Below, one piece after another: positions 41,710 to 47,995 of a DNA stretch of 64,000 nt. Source of the DNA: a virus; the IMG/VR virus record IMGVR_UViG_3300046648_000213, positions 1 to 64,000 of that record. One strand, given 5' to 3'. The position numbers and the translations under genes are program-made. Every line of letters begins with the position of its first letter. The first letter of the stretch is position 1. Under the pieces are notes generated by a model that was given only the letters and a program-made list of their open reading frames with translations, ran no database searches and was not told where the DNA came from.

Positions 41710-42085
41710 CTTGTTCTTGTCCCAATGTCTTGACCATCCGATAGACCTGTCGAGTGGAAACCTCCAACTCTTCGGCAGCTTTCTCTATGGTCATGGTGCC
41801 TTTCAGCACTCTAATTATTGTTTGGCGCTGAACTTGACGCTTTTGGGCGACCCTCTCTCGGTCTAGGACCTTCTGAGATGGAGCTCTCGTCAAATTTCTA
41901 GCCTTCATCAACCTGCTCAAATGCCGCTCAGTGACACCAAGCATTCTAGCCGCTTCTGTGCGGCTTATCTGCTTGGTCGAATAGGCTTCCAGTACCGAGT
42001 CCCGTTGTTTTTCTTCTTCTGCCGAGAGTGCCCCGATTGCTGAGCCTTGCGGCTTTTTAGTCATGGCCCGGATTGTGGACGACAT
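41666..42085 (-). CDS. Tandem helix-turn-helix regulator, first gene of the leftward operon
   Basis: A 139-residue basic protein from ATG 42085. Two HTH units are visible: S-R-T-E-A-A-R-M-L-G-V-T-E-R-H-L-S-R-L around residues 42-60, and T-I-E-K-A-A-E-E-L-E-V-S-T-R-Q-V-Y-R-M further on. It is the first leftward gene beside the operator-rich divergent region, the usual place for a master regulator. It is a candidate to bind TGTCCA-N2-TGGACA. The start is uncertain: the frame is open upstream to 42262 but without a ribosome-binding site. Confidence 0.65.
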   Translation of the reverse strand: MSSTIRAMTKKPQGSAIGALSAEEEKQRDSVLEAYSTKQISRTEAARMLGVTERHLSRLMKARNLTRAPSQKVLDRERVAQKRQVQRQTIIRVLKGTMTIEKAAEELEVSTRQVYRMVKTLGQEQDGRQLPRSRGAPRA

Positions 42086-42766
42086 GGCAGGAATGGGCAA
42101 GTCCCTTTTTTCCGAGAATGTCAAAAAGTTCTGGAAAATGTCGGAAATTTCGTAGGGGAGAGGGACCCGGCGCGTCGGCGCAATGGACAGGGAAAGCCAC
42201 CCCGTCAAAGCCCCTAAACGGTCTTTGGCGCGCGCCGTGCGATGGAAAGCGTCATTGTCCATTGTCCCAATGATTCTAACGACTCAGACGGCGCACACGG
42301 CGCACACAATGGACACTGACAGCACATAGGACAGTGGATAGGACATAGGCACTGGCAGTGTCCATTGTCTAGGCACTGGCACTGGCACTGGCACTGGCAC
42401 TGGCAGCTGTCACTGCAATGGACACTGGCACTGGCACCGATCGTTAGCACTGGCATAGGCACTGGCACTGTCCATTGTCATTAAGGGTGAAAGTTGCGAT
42501 GTCCGGGAAAAATTCAGGTGAAACGGGGTAGTGTCTTTATAAAATAATTTGAATATACCTATTGCTAATGGGATTATCAGTCTTTAAAATAGAGCCTGTA
42601 GTTGGTAGTTAGCTGTAGGCGGGATTAGGCAAAGCGCCTAGTCCATGCGGGCGAAAGCGCCGCGCGCCGTGTTCTCTAACAATTTAGCCGATTTACTTAC
42701 CTTGCATTAGGCATGCCCTAATGTAAAGGGCATGCCATAACTCAACTTTTATAGGAAGTTTCAGAT
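42086..42766. promoter_or_regulatory. Divergent control region with five TGTCCATTG half-operators
   Basis: 680 bp without a clear gene, between the leftward and rightward operons. TGTCCATTG or its complement CAATGGACA occurs at 42256, 42307, 42359, 42416 and 42469, in alternating orientation at 43-57 bp spacing. On the minus strand a TTGACA box lies near 42118. On the plus side an AT-rich stretch (TTTATAAAATAATTTG, about 42536) and two GGCATGCC palindromes (42710 and 42729), one within CATTAGG/CCTAATG, precede the next gene. This probably holds the main divergent promoters. Confidence 0.6.
42372..42405. repeat. GGCACT hexamer tandem repeat
   Basis: Five or more head-to-tail copies of GGCACT, with further scattered copies to 42470. 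They are embedded between TGTCCATTG half-sites in the divergent control region. Period 6 is not coding here in a credible frame; it may act as a spacer or binding array. Confidence 0.75.
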
Positions 42767-43621
42767 ATGGCACGCAAAGCTCAAAACGCAGCAGCAGCAG
42801 CAGAAACGAACGCAGCAGCAGCGGATAACGCGGCAGCAGCAGAAACGAACGCAGCAGCAGCAGCAGCAGCAGCAGCGACGGATTATGACAGCGCACAGTA
42901 TGTCAGTGCTACTGTCATTGATATGCTTGTGGCAGTGTCCGAAAATAAGGTAGCAATGGATGCTAACGAAAAGACCCTTAAAGGGTTGATTCCGAAGATT
43001 CCGAAATTGTCTACTGCCCTTTCTCTTATCAATAGCGCAATTGACCGCGCATATGGTTTGCAGGAAGAAACGGCATACTTGGACGAAAAGGGTAATACCT
43101 GCTACAAAACGCGGCACGTTAAATTCTGCACTTTGCGCGCGTGCACGATGCTTGTGCAGTGGCATAAGGAAGTGGAGAAAAAGGACGTTAAGGTAAAGGC
43201 CAAGTTTGTAGGCAACAAGGCTTACAAGTTTGAAATTACCGAAAAGGAAAAGGAAGAAACGCAAAGCGCACCGTCCGAAGTGTCAGAGGAAGAAAAGGCA
43301 CGACGCGCGGAATTTGCAGCAGCAGAAACGCAAAGCGCAAAAATCCTTGCTCTGTTCAATGTGGCGCGTTCTATCGGTATCCCTGCTGATATGGTGGATA
43401 CGTGGGCAGCAGACATTGACCAATGGCAAGCGGTAGAAAACCAGCGCAAGGCAGCAGAAGCGCAAGCGGCAGCAGTGGCAGCAGCAGCAGAAGCAGCGCG
43501 CGCAGCAGAGAACGCGGCAGCAGAAGCAAAGCTTGCAGCAGAAAAGGCAGCAGCTACGCGTAACCGCAAAACGCGCGACGCGGCAGCAGCAGCAGATAAG
43601 CAAGGTGAGTTGATCGGCTAA
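42767..43621 (+). CDS. Alanine-rich, (GCA)n-encoded protein of unknown function
   Basis: A 284-residue protein from ATG 42767 behind AGGAAG. The N-terminus (residues 6-38) and C-terminus (220-275) are built of Ala runs encoded almost only by GCA. The middle (40-190) is a folded-looking domain with A-T-V-I-D-M-L-V-A-V, D-E-K-G-N-T-C-Y-K and Lys-rich strands. Codon use is unlike the neighbours (AAA, GCA, GAA rather than GC3), suggesting a different origin or a need for high early expression. It is first on the rightward side and followed at once by a strong terminator, so it is probably an abundant single-gene early transcript. Confidence 0.7.
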   Translation: MARKAQNAAAAAETNAAAADNAAAAETNAAAAAAAAATDYDSAQYVSATVIDMLVAVSENKVAMDANEKTLKGLIPKIPKLSTALSLINSAIDRAYGLQEETAYLDEKGNTCYKTRHVKFCTLRACTMLVQWHKEVEKKDVKVKAKFVGNKAYKFEITEKEKEETQSAPSEVSEEEKARRAEFAAAETQSAKILALFNVARSIGIPADMVDTWAADIDQWQAVENQRKAAEAQAAAVAAAAEAARAAENAAAEAKLAAEKAAATRNRKTRDAAAAADKQGELIG

Positions 43622-43629
43622 ACCCTAAA

Positions 43630-43660
43630 CCCCTAAACCCTTAAACGGTTTAGGGGTTTT
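43630..43660 (+). terminator. Strong intrinsic terminator after the Ala-rich gene
   Basis: CCCCTAAACC (43630-43639) pairs with GGTTTAGGGG (43647-43656) and is followed by TTTT. A second T-run (TTTTT) follows after GCC. It isolates the Ala-rich gene from the downstream operons. Confidence 0.9.
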
Positions 43661-43671
43661 GCCTTTTTCAT

Positions 43672-43999
43672 TGTCCAATTTATCGATTGGACAGCGAAAA
43701 ACGCATAACCTGATTTTTCAGTGTCTTTTACACTGGCTTAGAGCCCCGCGCGGGGCTGTCCAATTGGACAGCCTATAGCGCGGGGCTCTATCGTTTTGTG
43801 TTTCGTTTTTTGCTGGCTGTCCAATTGGACAGCCGCGCGCGCTGCTGTCTTTTGCTGGCTGTCCAATTGGACAGCCGCACGGCGCGCGCTGCTGATGCGC
43901 TGATGCGCTGCTGATGCGCTGATGCGCTGCTGATGCGTTGATGCGCGGCACTGTCCAATTGGACAGCCGCGCCTTTTAACTTTGATAGGGAGTTTTGCT
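43672..43999 (+). promoter_or_regulatory. Operator cluster with four TGTCCAATTGGACA palindromes
   Basis: A 330-bp gap with a split site (TGTCCAAT, six bases, ATTGGACA; 43672-43692). Four perfect 14-bp palindromes follow at 43757-43770, 43818-43831, 43860-43873 and 43952-43965, each extended by GC and GC flanks. The first is itself enclosed by TAGAGCCCCGCG and CGCGGGGCTCTA (43739-43790). The next gene starts 34 bp after the last palindrome. No gene is supported in this gap. Confidence 0.7.
43888..43944. repeat. Three 19-bp tandem repeats
   Basis: GCTGCTGATGCGCTGATGC at 43888-43906 and 43907-43925, with a third copy differing by one base at 43926-43944. They lie head to tail between two TGTCCAATTGGACA palindromes. 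Confidence 0.85.
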
Positions 44000-44212
44000 A
44001 TGCGCCGTTTCTTTAGCTGGCTGGAATTTTGGGTTTTTGTTCTGGCGTCCGCCGGTGCCTTTTGGGTGTTCCTTTTCGCCACGTTGGTATTTCCAGACGT
44101 GCTGACCCGTTATCAGGTCTGCTGCACTTTGGCACTGGTCCCGACCTGTGCATGTGCCGCTTTCATCCAATTTCTGATTATCAAGGATGAGGAGCGCCGC
44201 TATGGTTGGTAA
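44000..44212 (+). CDS. Small two-span membrane protein
   Basis: A 70-residue protein from ATG 44000 behind AGGGAG. Residues about 9-29 and 36-57 are hydrophobic (F-W-V-F-V-L-A-S-A-G-A-F-W-V-F and A-L-V-P-T-C-A-C-A-A-F), followed by a short charged tail. Early membrane proteins of this size may act in superinfection exclusion; this is only a possibility. It overlaps the next gene by 11 bp. Confidence 0.65.
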   Translation: MRRFFSWLEFWVFVLASAGAFWVFLFATLVFPDVLTRYQVCCTLALVPTCACAAFIQFLIIKDEERRYGW

Positions 44213-44468
44213 GAATCCGGCGCTTCTCGAATTGGACATTCAGACACTGAATGTTGAGGCTATTCATTTGCGCGCTGACTTTGAGGCTCTGCGTGCCAAA
44301 ACGATGAATGAGCTATCCAGCGTTATGCCGACGCTGCGAGATGTGACGCGCGCGCTCGAACGCCCGACGCTCACTGACGAGAAACGCCTGATGTTGGCTG
44401 AAGTGCTGGCGCAACGTCTGGACGTTGTTCAGGACGTGATCGACAAGTTGGCAGCAGCGAAGAGATGA
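44202..44468 (+). CDS. Small helical protein, unknown
   Basis: An 88-residue protein from ATG 44202, chosen for the GAGGAGC upstream inside the previous gene. It is mainly helical (A-I-H-L-R-A-D-F-E-A-L-R, then M-L-A-E-V-L-A-Q-R-L-D-V-V-Q-D-V-I). No DNA-binding or enzymatic motif is evident. Coupled to the membrane protein. Confidence 0.6.
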   Translation: MVGKNPALLELDIQTLNVEAIHLRADFEALRAKTMNELSSVMPTLRDVTRALERPTLTDEKRLMLAEVLAQRLDVVQDVIDKLAAAKR

Positions 44469-44547
44469 GAGCGAAACGCGCTTCGGCGCGTCTGCATGTG
44501 AGGCATGCACTGACGAGCTCAGACAACTTTGATTGGGGAGTGTCCAA

Positions 44548-44898
44548 ATGGACATTGGAAACGCACAGCGCCGCGCGCTCGGTATCACGGGCGATTCTAT
44601 GTGGATGCAGCTTGGCATGACCGAAGCGCAGTTCCTTACCGCGCAGAAGCAGCACGCGCGAGATCGTGCGGATCGCTCGGCAGGCGAGCGGGCCTACAAG
44701 CTGGATCGTTACGAGGTGTCCGCGCCGATCGGCCGCATGCGCACGATGCTGCCTATCCTCAGCACGAGCGACAAAGCGACGGCGGTCGAGTTCTACGAGT
44801 CCGGCAAGCACCTGGGCTACGAGAAGAACTGGCCGGACGATCCGAAGCCACGGCAGCTGTCGAAAGGGCAGCTGCGCAAGCTGCGTAAGCGCCACTGA
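44548..44898 (+). CDS. Basic unknown protein whose start lies inside an operator
   Basis: A 116-residue protein with a basic Arg/Lys C-terminus (L-S-K-G-Q-L-R-K-L-R-K-R-H). ATG 44548 lies within TGTCCAAATGGACA (44541-44554), so a bound repressor would cover the start codon. GGGGAG lies 7 bases upstream. The basic tail suggests nucleic acid binding. No known family recognised. Confidence 0.6.
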   Translation: MDIGNAQRRALGITGDSMWMQLGMTEAQFLTAQKQHARDRADRSAGERAYKLDRYEVSAPIGRMRTMLPILSTSDKATAVEFYESGKHLGYEKNWPDDPKPRQLSKGQLRKLRKRH

Positions 44899-44908
44899 CT
44901 GAGTTCGC

Positions 44909-45012
44909 ATCAACTCAACTGAGTTGATTCGATCTCACCTCATATGTATTGGGCTCGACCCGATTCATATGACGTGAGATCATCTCGCGCCTGCTCAACT
45001 CAACTGAGTTGA
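44909..45012. repeat. Nested symmetric element with two TCAACTCA-AC-TGAGTTGA palindromes
   Basis: Two copies of a long palindrome (44909-44928 and 44995-45012; arms TCAACTCA and TGAGTTGA, AC centre) flank an inner inverted repeat. The inner repeat has GATCTCAC (44931) paired with GTGAGATC (44974-44981) and CATATG (44941) paired with CATATG (44966). The whole about 100-bp block is roughly mirror-symmetric about 44955 and ends 33 bp before the next start codon. The core TCAACTGAGTTGA also occurs upstream of parA at 1564. Confidence 0.85.
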
Positions 45013-45044
45013 TACCAACTTAACTGAAACCGAATGGAGTTTGT

Positions 45045-45260
45045 ATGAACACGAAAAATCTGAACGGCCTGACCGACGTCCGCCACATCTTGACCGACGC
45101 TCGCGGGAAGTTGGAAGAGGCGCGCGCACGGCGCCGCCACGCTGTCGCATACACGATCGTGTGCCTGGGCATCGTCGGCGCGCTGTGCGCCACCATGTTC
45201 ACGCCGCAGAATGCGCACGCCGCGCGCTCGCATCATTCGAGCGTGCGGTCGCATCACTGA
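45045..45260 (+). CDS. Small single-span membrane or secreted protein
   Basis: A 71-residue protein from ATG 45045 (GGAG upstream). A charged helix (residues 9-31) is followed by one hydrophobic segment (Y-T-I-V-C-L-G-I-V-G-A-L-C-A-T-M-F), then a short His/Ser-rich end (A-R-S-H-H-S-S-V-R-S-H-H). Likely membrane-anchored; function unknown. Confidence 0.55.
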   Translation: MNTKNLNGLTDVRHILTDARGKLEEARARRRHAVAYTIVCLGIVGALCATMFTPQNAHAARSHHSSVRSHH

Positions 45261-45261
45261 C

Positions 45262-45275
45262 TGTCCAATTGGACA
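45262..45275. promoter_or_regulatory. TGTCCAATTGGACA palindrome
   Basis: Perfect 14-bp palindrome two bases after the stop codon of the preceding gene and just before a terminator. Here it is not directly ahead of a gene, which shows that the element is not simply part of the ribosome-binding leader. Confidence 0.75.
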
Positions 45276-45281
45276 CTGACA

Positions 45282-45306
45282 AAGCCGGCGCAATGCCGGC
45301 TTTTTT
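45282..45306 (+). terminator. Intrinsic terminator
   Basis: AAGCCGGC, five-base loop, GCCGGCTT and then four more T form a classic terminator closing the small operon before the iteron region. Confidence 0.9.
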
Positions 45307-45879
45307 GCTTTTCTGCTCTCTGTCAATACCCTGAAAAATATTTTTCCGGGTCTTTTTGACACACCCCTCTGACTGACATTTCTTGCCGTTCGGGACCGAA
45401 ACCGAATCGAGTCCGCAAAATTTGACAAAATCCTCCGCATGTGCATCAACCCCGAAAAACACAAGCCCTTGTGTTTGTAACTGTATGCCGACCTTAATTA
45501 CTCTTTTCGAGTTTGGCAGCCGCTCTCCCTTACCAGACAAGAGTTTGAACCCTTCTATATTCAAATTATTAGTTAAAAAAGTAGGGTATGAGGGGGGTAA
45601 GCTCAAGTGCCTTAAAGACCGAGGACTTTCTCGTATGTGCTTGATCTAACAGGGAAAAATATTTTTCCTCACTCAGATTTTTGCTCTCTCGACCTTGGCG
45701 AACCCCCAAGGGGGTACTTTTCGGCAAGTCATTAAACAGTTGCTGTAAGTCCTTGATTTACAATGGACATTTCAACCGTGTGGCGTAACTCACACAGTCA
45801 AGTCGAAAACCATTGACTTTTGAAAACCACCTCAAAATCGTCGCTTTCCTCAATACAATCAACCACTTACGTCGAAAAA
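45307..45879. other. AT-rich non-coding stretch next to the iterons
   Basis: About 570 bp, visibly more AT-rich than the rest, with two copies of the perfect palindrome GAAAAATATTTTTC (45333-45346 and 45653-45666). Plus-strand and minus-strand open frames exist but neither has a convincing start or composition. With the adjacent direct repeats it resembles the AT-rich melting zone of a replication origin. That role is inference. Confidence 0.5.
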
Positions 45880-46068
45880 TCGATGCATGGGTGTTGTAAA
45901 TCGATGCATGGGTGTTGTAGCTCGATGCATGGGTGTTGTGGGGTCGATGCATGGGTGTTGTGACCTCGATGCATGGGTGTTGTGGGTCGATGCATGGGTG
46001 TTAGGCCCCTCGATGCATGGGTGTTTGCCTATTTTTTGTGCAAAAACGGCTCGATGCGTGGGTGTTGC
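45880..46068. repeat. Array of eight 18-bp iterons (candidate replication origin)
   Basis: TCGATGCATGGGTGTTGT begins at 45880, 45901, 45922, 45944, 45966, 45987 and 46010 (21-23 bp period), with a diverged eighth copy at 46051. The first five are identical across all 18 bp; later copies vary at the 3 prime end. A spacing of two helical turns in direct orientation is typical of initiator-bound iterons in theta-replicating plasmids and of lambda O sites. AT-rich DNA flanks the array on the left and a regulator gene lies to the right. Confidence 0.9.
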
Positions 46069-46132
46069 GCGTGTTCTTTTGCACACGACGTTTTCTGTCT
46101 GAAATAGACGTCCCTTTTGGCGGAAAATGTCG

Positions 46133-46138
46133 TACAAT
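46133..46138 (+). promoter_or_regulatory. Candidate -10 element of the Cro-like gene
   Basis: TACAAT about 65 bp upstream of the start codon. No good -35 box is at the right distance, so it may need an activator or be regulated through the adjacent iterons. The context GAAAATGTC-N-TA-N-AATC is shared with 55190-55207. Confidence 0.3.
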
Positions 46139-46203
46139 CTCAGCCTGAATCGCAAAACGTCTTCAACTAGAATTGAAACCGAAAGGTGTATGGAGAAATT
46201 TCA

Positions 46204-46449
46204 ATGACTGACAATGCTTCGATGAGCCCGATCGAGCGCGCCGTGAACATCATCGGCGGCCCGAGCGAAACGGCACGCAAGATGACCCTCGCCACCGGCA
46301 AGCTGTTCTCGCCGAGCGTGGTTTGGCATTGGGTAGCGAAAGATCACGTGCGCGTGGAATTCCTGACGGCGCTGTCCAGGCTGAGCGGCATTCCGGTGCT
46401 CGAGTTCGTTGACCACCTCGCCTACACGAGCGAGAAGGCGACCGTATGA
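46204..46449 (+). CDS. Cro/YdaS-like DNA-binding regulator
   Basis: An 81-residue protein. Residues 12-65 follow the YdaS/Cro-type HTH pattern: A-V-N-I-I-G-G-P-S-E-T-A-R-K-M, a turn, S-P-S-V-V-W-H-W-V, then a helix F-L-T-A-L-S-R-L-S-G-I. Proteins of this class repress phage early promoters or act as antitoxin-like Cro proteins. It is the first gene after the iterons and overlaps the antirepressor-like gene by 4 bp. It could bind the iterons, the TGTCCA palindromes or its own promoter. Confidence 0.7.
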   Translation: MTDNASMSPIERAVNIIGGPSETARKMTLATGKLFSPSVVWHWVAKDHVRVEFLTALSRLSGIPVLEFVDHLAYTSEKATV

Positions 46450-47315
46450 TCGTTGCGCCAATCGAGAAGGTGATCCCGTTCCGGTACGCGCCGGACACAA
46501 TGGACGGCCTCTTCGAATGTCTCACTGTCCAATTGGACAACGAGATCATCGTCCCGGCGCGTGCGCTGTTCGAGGTGCTCGGCACGGACTGGCCGACCTC
46601 GCGCAAGATGCTGCTCGGGCGTGGCGTTGAATTCCGCAAGCATCCGGTGAAGGCGGGCAGGCGCGTGGGCCTGGTCGATTGCATGACGCTGCCCGACGTG
46701 ACAGCCGCGCTCGACAAGATGAACCCGAACAAGGCACCGTCCGACGAGCTCAAGATGCGCCGGCATCTGTTCAAGGTCGGTCTGGTGCGCGAGATCGAGA
46801 ACGGTTGGGGATTGAATATCGCTGCAAAATCCGCGGACCCGGACACGATCATAGTGACGGACACGTTGGACGGCGCGGACCTGTTCCGGCGCGACGCATC
46901 GCGGCTCGGCATGCATCCGAACCACATCGGCGCCGTGGTGCGCACGGGCGGCTTTATCGAAGTCGTGAAGCCGCAGGTGGCGACGCGCGTGAAGCGCCTG
47001 ATGCAGCCGAAGGGCGCACCGGACTCGTTCGTCGAGATCATCGAGCAGCGCGCGTCGCGCGAGACGATCCAGCTTCCGCTGGACGCTTACGCACCGGGCG
47101 AGCTCGAGCGGCGCATGCGGGACGCCAAACCCATCGTGCCGGCGGACATATTCGAGCGTAAGGCGTCGGACGACCCACTTGCCCAACGCCGTGTGTTGCC
47201 GCGCCGGCCGGACGTGATCGACCTGAACCCGACGCTGGACGATATGAATCCGGACCGGTGGAAGTTCGTGATGCTGCCGGAAACCGTTGAGAAGAAGGTG
47301 TGGGACTGTGAGTGA
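46446..47315 (+). CDS. Antirepressor-like protein, or replication initiator candidate
   Basis: A 289-residue protein. Its N-terminal about 90 residues (V-Q-L-D-N-E-I-I-V-P-A-R-A-L-F-E-V-L-G-T-D-W) resemble the N-terminal domain of P22-type antirepressors. The C-terminal two thirds is basic and mixed alpha/beta without a recognised motif. Coupled (ATGA) to the Cro-like gene, it fits a repressor/antirepressor pair. But the gene lies 380 bp from the iterons, and no other Rep candidate is nearby, so an initiator role cannot be excluded. A TGTCCAATTGGACA palindrome lies in the coding sequence at 46526. Confidence 0.45.
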   Translation: MIVAPIEKVIPFRYAPDTMDGLFECLTVQLDNEIIVPARALFEVLGTDWPTSRKMLLGRGVEFRKHPVKAGRRVGLVDCMTLPDVTAALDKMNPNKAPSDELKMRRHLFKVGLVREIENGWGLNIAAKSADPDTIIVTDTLDGADLFRRDASRLGMHPNHIGAVVRTGGFIEVVKPQVATRVKRLMQPKGAPDSFVEIIEQRASRETIQLPLDAYAPGELERRMRDAKPIVPADIFERKASDDPLAQRRVLPRRPDVIDLNPTLDDMNPDRWKFVMLPETVEKKVWDCE

Positions 47316-47317
47316 AC

Positions 47318-47357
47318 ACTGACCAGCTTGCGAGGCTGGTCAGTGTCCATTTGGACA
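47318..47357 (+). promoter_or_regulatory. Hairpin plus TGTCCATTTGGACA module
   Basis: ACACTGACCAGC pairs with GCTGGTCAGTGT right after the stop codon. The downstream arm continues into the palindrome AGTGTCCATTTGGACACT (47342-47359). A leader CAACCTACG-TGGAAG follows. Nearly the same module (hairpin, AGTGTCCATTTGGACACTGCA, CAACCTACGGAGGAAG) recurs at 52170-52235. Confidence 0.6.
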
Positions 47358-47394
47358 CTGCAACCTACGTTGGAAGTCACATATGGAGGTAACT

Positions 47395-47766
47395 ATGCTC
47401 GAAGCGCTGCGCACTGTGCGCCGCCTCACGGACGAAGGGATGAAGCGCGAGATCGCTGAAGCGCTCGTCGAAGAGATCAATGCGGGGATGAAAGACAACC
47501 TCGTAACGAAGTCGGACCTGAAGACTGAACTTGCCCTGCTGCGTGCCGATATTAAGGCGGACCTCTCGGAGCTCAAGTCGGAACTCGTCGGCACGCGCTC
47601 CGACCTGCGTGCTGAGATCAGGGAAGGGAAGAGCGATTCGCGCTCGTACATCGACGGCGTGCTGTCTGACTTCAAGACGGCGATCACGGTGCGCGTCGCG
47701 TTCCTGATGGTCGCGCAGCTTTTCGCGATGGCCGGGATCGGCATGTATCTGAAGCACGGCGGCTGA
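47395..47766 (+). CDS. Coiled-coil protein with a C-terminal membrane anchor
   Basis: A 123-residue protein from ATG 47395 behind a perfect GGAGGT. Residues about 10-85 are a continuous coiled coil (L-K-T-E-L-A-L-L-R-A-D-I-K-A-D-L). The last 20 residues form one membrane span (V-A-F-L-M-V-A-Q-L-F-A-M-A-G-I-G). This matches DUF1640/CCDC90-like proteins common in phage and bacterial genomes, of unknown role. Confidence 0.65.
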   Translation: MLEALRTVRRLTDEGMKREIAEALVEEINAGMKDNLVTKSDLKTELALLRADIKADLSELKSELVGTRSDLRAEIREGKSDSRSYIDGVLSDFKTAITVRVAFLMVAQLFAMAGIGMYLKHGG

Positions 47767-47767
47767 C

Positions 47768-47902
47768 ATGCTTGCGTGGATTCTCCGCCGCCGCTACTAC
47801 GCGTTGCGGTATAGCGCACATGTGACAGGCGATCCGATCGTGGCTAACGCCGCCGATATTCTGGAGGCGCGGCTCGACCGCCTGCTAGTCGCTCACGACT
47901 AG
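47768..47902 (+). CDS. 44-residue unknown protein
   Basis: Begins one base after the previous stop codon (TGACATG). Sequence M-L-A-W-I-L-R-R-R-Y-Y-A-L-R-Y, then a helix I-L-E-A-R-L-D-R-L-L-V-A-H-D. It has a basic amphipathic start and is followed within 30 bp by a terminator. The ribosome-binding site is weak (GGCGG), and expression would rely on coupling. Confidence 0.5.
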   Translation: MLAWILRRRYYALRYSAHVTGDPIVANAADILEARLDRLLVAHD

Positions 47903-47931
47903 CCTCAACACAATCTGTAGTGCAATTTCAC

Positions 47932-47953
47932 AGCCCGCTTCGGCGGGCTTTTT
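47932..47953 (+). terminator. Intrinsic terminator with a TTCG loop
   Basis: AGCCCGC, TTCG, GCGGGCT and a T-run. Closes the regulator operon. A TGTCCAAATGGACA palindrome follows at 47956-47969. Confidence 0.92.
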
Positions 47954-47955
47954 CG

Positions 47956-47969
47956 TGTCCAAATGGACA
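47956..47969. promoter_or_regulatory. TGTCCAAATGGACA operator
   Basis: Directly after the terminator and 27 bp before the start codon at 47996, followed by the standard leader CAACTTTAATCGGAG. It contains an in-frame alternative ATG at 47963 that would add 11 residues to the next protein. Confidence 0.7.
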
Positions 47970-47995
47970 ACAACTTTAATCGGAGTAGAACAAAA

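Noticed and set aside
42098-42262. N-terminal extension of the HTH protein up to 42262
   Set aside because: Open frame without a ribosome-binding site and with unlike composition; ATG 42085 is preferred, though the start remains uncertain.
42214-42468. Minus-strand Cys/Gln-rich frame over the GGCACT repeats
   Set aside because: A product of the hexamer repeat (C-Q-C-Q); no start signal.
42761-43264. Minus-strand Cys/Phe-rich frame opposite the Ala-rich gene
   Set aside because: Poly-cysteine and poly-leucine runs are the complement of GCA repeats, an artefact.
43738-44082. Minus-strand frame through the operator cluster
   Set aside because: Its protein is a translation of the repeated palindromes and 19-bp repeats (low complexity), opposite to a real membrane protein gene.
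45199-45606. Minus-strand 135-residue frame in the AT-rich gap left of the iterons
   Set aside because: Peptide composition is plausible, but it needs a TTG start with a poor ribosome-binding site and runs through a terminator into the neighbouring gene.
45383-45649. Plus-strand 88-residue frame in the same gap
   Set aside because: No ribosome-binding site, odd composition, and overlaps the equally weak minus-strand frame; the gap is better read as origin-associated non-coding DNA.
45880-46068. CRISPR array
   Set aside because: Repeats are 18 bp with 3-5 bp gaps and no spacers of CRISPR length; no cas genes. Iterons fit better.
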